Source: Crossiella sp. S99.2 (GTDB lineage: Bacteria; Actinomycetota; Actinomycetes; Mycobacteriales; Pseudonocardiaceae). Taken from it: a stretch of 64,000 bases of DNA. Below the pieces are notes generated by a model, which did not search any database, was not told the DNA's origin, and was given only the letters and a program-made list of their open reading frames with translations. Each line of letters starts with the position of its first letter. Position 1 is the first letter of the stretch. Below are positions 60,371 through 64,000 of the stretch, one piece after another. Location of the stretch: contig NZ_JALMDK010000001.1 of the NCBI RefSeq assembly GCF_023094165.1, positions 1,178,001 through 1,242,000 on the forward strand. Reading direction: 5' to 3'. The translations under genes and the position numbers were made by a program.

Positions 60371-62352
60371 CCGAGGACACGACCAGCGCCTACATCGACA
60401 ACCAGAACATCGCCTCCGACAACGCCCACGTCGACCAGCAGATCGGCGTGCAGAACGTCGAGAGCGTCTACCACAACGCGACCATCTACACCGTCAGCGA
60501 GAGCGACACCGCCGAGCGCAAGCACGAGGTCGCACTCGCCTACCTCACCGGCGGCGTCCCGCGCCGCGCCGAGGACCTGTTCAGCGCACTTGTCTTCAAC
60601 GATCACCAGTCGACCGAACGCACCTACTACTACGTGCTCTCGGTGCTCAGCGAACGTGGCTTCGGAGACCTCACAGCGGAACTGGTCACCAGCATCCGCG
60701 ACACCTGGAAGATCTGCGCGTCCCTGCCGGAAGACGACTGGACACGAGCCCACCACGTCGTCCGGAGCCTCCTCGATCACGTCCAGTCGAACAACGGCGA
60801 CGGCTCGTTCACGGCGGTCACCGCTTTCGGTGGACTGCCGGCCGAGCGGCAGGACGAGATCAGCAGACACCTGTCGCTGTTGGTCGGCGGTGTCGTCGAG
60901 CAGCGGTTGGACGTCGAGCGCAAGCACAAGGTCGGTGCCGAGCGTTTCTCCAGGAACCGTATTGAGCGGGCGCGAAAGTTCTTCGAGCCCGATCCCGCGG
61001 CGCCCACCCGGTACCAGCCCCGGATGGCCCTCCCGAACTTCAACGACCGCAGATCCGCGGTCATCGGGGGCCTGATCGCGGTGCTGGCATTCGGTGGCCT
61101 GTTCTTCGGCCAGATGACACTTCCCTTCTGGGGCGGGGTGCTGCTGCTGGCGGCGGGCTGCTCCGTCATGGCCCGCTACGGCATTGAGCACACCGCGCAC
61201 CTGCTGCACGCCGCACGCCGACGCGACGCCGCCGACCCCGAAGACAAGTGGGGTGGACCGACACCGGTGGACAAGCTCATCGAACGCTGCTTCCGTGACG
61301 CGCGTCCCGAGTACGCCCCGGACTGGCCGCGATACGCCGCCGGGTACCGCGCACGCCTCAAAGAGAGGTTCAATGCCCAGCTCCGGTACCGCGATCAACC
61401 CGTCAACCAGCTGAAGTGGTTGTTCGACTGGCACGCGCAGCGGGTCGCCCAACGGTGGCCCTACCACGACCCGCACGTCCAGCCGGAACCCGCTGCCCGT
61501 GGCGACGCCCGTCGGTGGCAGGCCGCTGGTGTCCTGGTGACCGTGGCCGGCCTGGCCCTGCTACTTGTGGCGCAGCGCTGGCAGGTCGTGCCGCTCGCGG
61601 TGGGTGGCTGGTTCGCGCTGCCCGCGCTGCTGGAGGTCATCGCCGCTCGCCGCGCCGCCCTGCTCCCGATCAAACAGGCCGATGCGCTCTTCGCCGAGGA
61701 GATGGCCGAGTATCGCCGGTGGCTTGAGGAACTGGCTGACCGCCCGACCGACAGCGAGCTGGCCCGCTGGCTGGCGCTGGACAAGGCACACCTCAAGGCA
61801 GAAGCGCTGCGCGGAGGCAACATCGCCGAGCAGGACCTCGTCTCGCACGTGGTCATCAACCACCATGCGCCGGGCGCCCGGCGCGGGGCGGTGCCCCACG
61901 GGCCACCGCGTTACACGGCGTACTTGGTCACCGTCATCCTGCTGACCCGGTACGGCATCCGGGCCTCGCGGGTGTACCTGAACTTCACCACCGGCGAGGT
62001 CAAGAACGAGAACTGGGACGTCTTCGGGTACGACCGCATCGCGTCCGCCTCGCTGCGCATGCTCGAGAAGACGGTCAGGAAGGGCCCCGGCGAGCCTGGG
62101 CACAAGGTTCGTTACCGGGAGTTCCGGCTCCGCCTGCTGGACGGCGCGGAGATCATCAAGGTCAATGAGCGCCTCGACTCCGAGAGCGACACCGAGGTCG
62201 ACGACGAGGCTGAGCTGGAGCGACTCGCCGCGGCGACCTCCGGGATGGACACGGCCCTCCCCGTTCTGGAGGCCGTGGCCCACCAGGGCCGTGCCTGGAT
62301 CGACCTCGAACGCGGCCGCCGTGACCTGTGGTCACGTACCTGGTCGGACTGA
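60367..62352 (+). CDS. four-TM protein with N-terminal RHIM-like motif (nucleosidase partner)
   Basis: 661 aa. Residues 11-27 ('NQNIASDNAHVDQQIGV') match the end of the preceding nucleosidase (12 of 17 identical). Then a helical 'ALAYLTGGVPRRAEDLFSAL' region, two TM helices (about 229-270), a charged segment, two more TM helices (about 386-427), and a large soluble C-terminus (about 430-661) with 'GIRASRVYLNFTTGEVKNEN'. No enzyme domain is recognised. The arrangement suggests a membrane sensor or scaffold that recruits the nucleosidase through the shared motif. Confidence 0.65.
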   Translation: MTEDTTSAYIDNQNIASDNAHVDQQIGVQNVESVYHNATIYTVSESDTAERKHEVALAYLTGGVPRRAEDLFSALVFNDHQSTERTYYYVLSVLSERGFGDLTAELVTSIRDTWKICASLPEDDWTRAHHVVRSLLDHVQSNNGDGSFTAVTAFGGLPAERQDEISRHLSLLVGGVVEQRLDVERKHKVGAERFSRNRIERARKFFEPDPAAPTRYQPRMALPNFNDRRSAVIGGLIAVLAFGGLFFGQMTLPFWGGVLLLAAGCSVMARYGIEHTAHLLHAARRRDAADPEDKWGGPTPVDKLIERCFRDARPEYAPDWPRYAAGYRARLKERFNAQLRYRDQPVNQLKWLFDWHAQRVAQRWPYHDPHVQPEPAARGDARRWQAAGVLVTVAGLALLLVAQRWQVVPLAVGGWFALPALLEVIAARRAALLPIKQADALFAEEMAEYRRWLEELADRPTDSELARWLALDKAHLKAEALRGGNIAEQDLVSHVVINHHAPGARRGAVPHGPPRYTAYLVTVILLTRYGIRASRVYLNFTTGEVKNENWDVFGYDRIASASLRMLEKTVRKGPGEPGHKVRYREFRLRLLDGAEIIKVNERLDSESDTEVDDEAELERLAAATSGMDTALPVLEAVAHQGRAWIDLERGRRDLWSRTWSD

Positions 62353-62457
62353 CGTGCGCCCGGCCGGCGCACCGGCCAAGCGGGCCGCGCCCCGCGGCGC
62401 CCAGCTGGACATCCCTCGCACGCACGGAGTCAGCACCGGAGGAGTGAGGACGAGCAG

Positions 62458-63057
62458 ATGAGCCGAACCCAAGTTGGCGGGACTACGGCAGAAAACGCGG
62501 TCAGGGATGTCCTGTTAGCGGAGTACGACGCCCTCAAAGCAGAGCAGACGTCGCGGATCGTGTTGCGGGACCGGTTGATGTATGCCGCACTCGCCGCCCT
62601 CATAGCGACGCTGGCACTGGTGGTCCAACCAGCCGGACGGCCGCACCTTCTCCTGTTGCTGCCCTTGGTATGCGTCGTCCTGGGGTGGACCTACCTCGCC
62701 AACGACGAGAAGATCTCGGCGATTGGCAGGTACCTGCGTCGACACCTGGCCCCCGCGTTGGTGGCGCCCGATGGTCGCTCGGGCGGGGTGCTCGCCTGGG
62801 AGTCCGTCCACCGGTGCGGCCCGCTGCGGCGACTCGACAAGTTCACGCAGCTGGCAGTGGATCTGCTGATGTTCGTGGTCCCATCGCTGTTGTCGACCGC
62901 GCTCTACTGGGCCGCCGAGGACGTGCGCGCGGACCTGCTCGCCGTGTCGATCATCGAGGCGCTGGTCACCCTGGTGTTCGCGACCCGTGTTGTCGCCGCC
63001 GCCGATCTGTCCATCAGGGGGCAGGAGCGGATGGCACCGCCACCTGCTCAGCCCTGA
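62458..63057 (+). CDS. four-TM membrane protein of unknown function
   Basis: 199 aa. Two TM helices at about 41-60 ('LMYAALAALIATLALVV') and 65-82, and two near 137-157 and 163-183, with a charged N-terminus. ATG with GAGGACGAG upstream, 105 bp after the previous gene, on the same strand. Similar small TM proteins often accompany conflict-system enzymes as membrane effectors. No family is recognised. Confidence 0.65.
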   Translation: MSRTQVGGTTAENAVRDVLLAEYDALKAEQTSRIVLRDRLMYAALAALIATLALVVQPAGRPHLLLLLPLVCVVLGWTYLANDEKISAIGRYLRRHLAPALVAPDGRSGGVLAWESVHRCGPLRRLDKFTQLAVDLLMFVVPSLLSTALYWAAEDVRADLLAVSIIEALVTLVFATRVVAAADLSIRGQERMAPPPAQP

Positions 63058-63195
63058 CCAGGGCGCACCTTCGGGAACTGCTCGACACCTCCCGCCTGTT
63101 CGCCGAAGGCCGCGACGGCGCCGCGATCACCAGCACCGGCACGCCGATGTTGGGGCCGTTGTCGCATTTCGTGATCAGGAGGAGGGATATCGTTG

Positions 63196-63291
63196 GTGAG
63201 TCGCCCGCGCAGGGAATATGACACCCCGCGTGTGTTCACCCGCCAGGGCAAGCCCGGCGTGCACCTGCCGGGCGTGCCCGAAATAGGGTGA
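63196..63291 (+). CDS. possible 31-aa leader ORF before hsdM
   Basis: GTG start preceded by AGGAGGAGG about 12 nt upstream, encoding a basic peptide with repeated Pro and Gly ('VFTRQGKPGVHLPGVPEIG'). The rest of the 300-bp gap before hsdM has no other clear feature. It may be a leader peptide or chance. Confidence 0.25.
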   Translation: MSRPRREYDTPRVFTRQGKPGVHLPGVPEIG

Positions 63292-63353
63292 CCAGCAGGA
63301 AGACCCCGGCCTTCGGGTCGCCACCCTTTGACGAACGAGGACACCCCCTACTG

Positions 63354-64000
63354 ATGGCAGTGACCCAGCAGGAGATCGAGAACCGGTTGTGGGACGCCGC
63401 CGACGAGCTGCGCGTGGCGATGCCCGAAGCGCAGTACTCGTCGGTCGTCTTCCCGTTGATGTTCTGGAAGTACCTGTCGGACACCTGGGAGCACCACCAC
63501 CAGGAGTTCCTGGCCGACAACTTCCTGGATGACAACGAGGGCCTGGACGCTCTCTCCGATGAGGAAGCCCACGAGATCGAGTACCGCGACTACCAGCTGT
63601 TCGAGATCCCGTTCATCCACCCCGGCACCGTCCGGGAGCGTCGTGCCTCCTGGTCGTCCATCCTCGCCACCATCACCCAGCCCGGTCTCGGCCAGCGGGT
63701 CCGTTCCTCCCTGCAAGCCATCGAAACGGCCAACCCTGACAAGTTCTCCCGCCTGTTCGGGTCCATGACCTGGACCTCCGAAGAGGTGCTGCCGGGGGAG
63801 GTGCTGGCGGCGGTCATGCAGACGATGGACCGCACCCCGAAAATGCACGAGGGCAACATGTCCCACGACGTGCTCGGCGGAGCGTACGAGTACCTGCTGA
63901 AGCGGTTCTCCGACGGGTCCGGCACTCGCGCCGGCCAGTTCTTCACTCCGCGCGAGGTCGTCGAACTGATCGTCGAGATCCTGGACCCCAAGGGCTTTGA
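63354..64000 (+). CDS. hsdM: type I restriction-modification methyltransferase subunit (HsdM), 5' part
   Basis: 215 codons, truncated by the window end. The N-terminal HsdM_N helical domain is visible ('LWDAADELRVAMPEAQYSSV', 'FPLMFWKYLSDTWEHHHQEF', 'VLGGAYEYLLKRFSDGSGT'), then 'AGQFFTPREVVELIVEI' begins the N6-adenine methyltransferase domain. HsdS and HsdR genes presumably lie beyond the window. ATG with GAACGAGG upstream. Confidence 0.9.
   Translation, partial: MAVTQQEIENRLWDAADELRVAMPEAQYSSVVFPLMFWKYLSDTWEHHHQEFLADNFLDDNEGLDALSDEEAHEIEYRDYQLFEIPFIHPGTVRERRASWSSILATITQPGLGQRVRSSLQAIETANPDKFSRLFGSMTWTSEEVLPGEVLAAVMQTMDRTPKMHEGNMSHDVLGGAYEYLLKRFSDGSGTRAGQFFTPREVVELIVEILDPKGF

Noticed and set aside
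62670..63221. 183-codon frame overlapping the membrane protein gene
   Set aside because: Out-of-frame shadow for most of its length; the tail after 63057 has no start signal.

Overview
The window is high-GC DNA from an actinobacterium, most likely a Pseudonocardiales-type filamentous genus. This is inferred from base composition, frequent GTG starts, the gene order around prfB-ftsE-ftsX-smpB, and an actinobacteria-specific housekeeping block at the left end. Nothing in the sequence fixes the species.

Region 1 (1-11.3 kb) is a conserved actinobacterial block: an ABC1/UbiB-like kinase (cut by the window edge), a ThiF/cyclodehydratase-like protein, a 51-aa DUF5679 zinc-ribbon protein, a YgjP-type M48 peptidase, a DUF2342 zincin, a PDZ-Lon-like membrane protease, a PPA1309-family protein and a large UPF0182 membrane protein. 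A Tat-exported glycoside hydrolase sits inside it. The block ends with the initiator tRNA and a perfect terminator. Region 2 (11.3-25.3 kb) has a TetR/P450 pair, a Cys-rich small protein, an AraC regulator divergent from a TPP enzyme, a PadR-like regulator, then prfB, ftsE, ftsX, smpB and an amidohydrolase. An SDR/TetR pair, a NarL-type two-component system and tmRNA (ssrA) follow, so smpB and ssrA lie about 4.4 kb apart.

Region 3 (25.3-36.9 kb) opens with a compositionally skewed patch carrying an AraC regulator, a TIGR03086-type protein, an SGNH hydrolase and an NAD(P)-binding protein. Next come a TetR gene, a KstD-like flavoprotein, a secreted beta-propeller protein, an OmpR-type two-component system and a complete P450-ferredoxin-ferredoxin reductase operon. 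Region 4 (36.9-45.2 kb) is a duplicated module: two giant LuxR-family LAL regulators, each divergent from a small secreted protein gene, with a third secreted protein gene between them. Two of the secreted proteins are paralogues built from three GGGA...SKDH repeats, and their genes share an upstream sequence box. Region 5 (45.2-53.5 kb) holds HrpB helicase, a family 2 glycosyltransferase, an MFS exporter, a VIT1/CCC1 transporter, a membrane-anchored DsbA-like protein and a PaaK-like ligase.

Region 6 (53.6-64 kb) starts at tRNA-Ala(GGC) and looks like a genomic island with defence genes. About 1.2 kb of apparently gene-free DNA carries repeats of the kind seen at integrase attachment regions. 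It is followed by a three-gene ABC-three-component (ABC-3C) conflict system (nuclease-like effector, middle component, DUF3732-type ATPase), a Nudix/NrtR-like protein, and a translationally coupled pair. In that pair a nucleosidase with an intact-looking active site ends in a short N/Q-rich, RHIM-like motif, and the same motif begins the neighbouring four-TM protein. Another membrane protein and the start of a type I restriction methyltransferase gene complete the window. The nucleosidase/membrane-protein pair is the best candidate for an under-described system: the matched motifs suggest amyloid-type signalling coupled to nucleotide or NAD-related cleavage. That function is inference; the motif match, gene overlap and catalytic motifs are visible.
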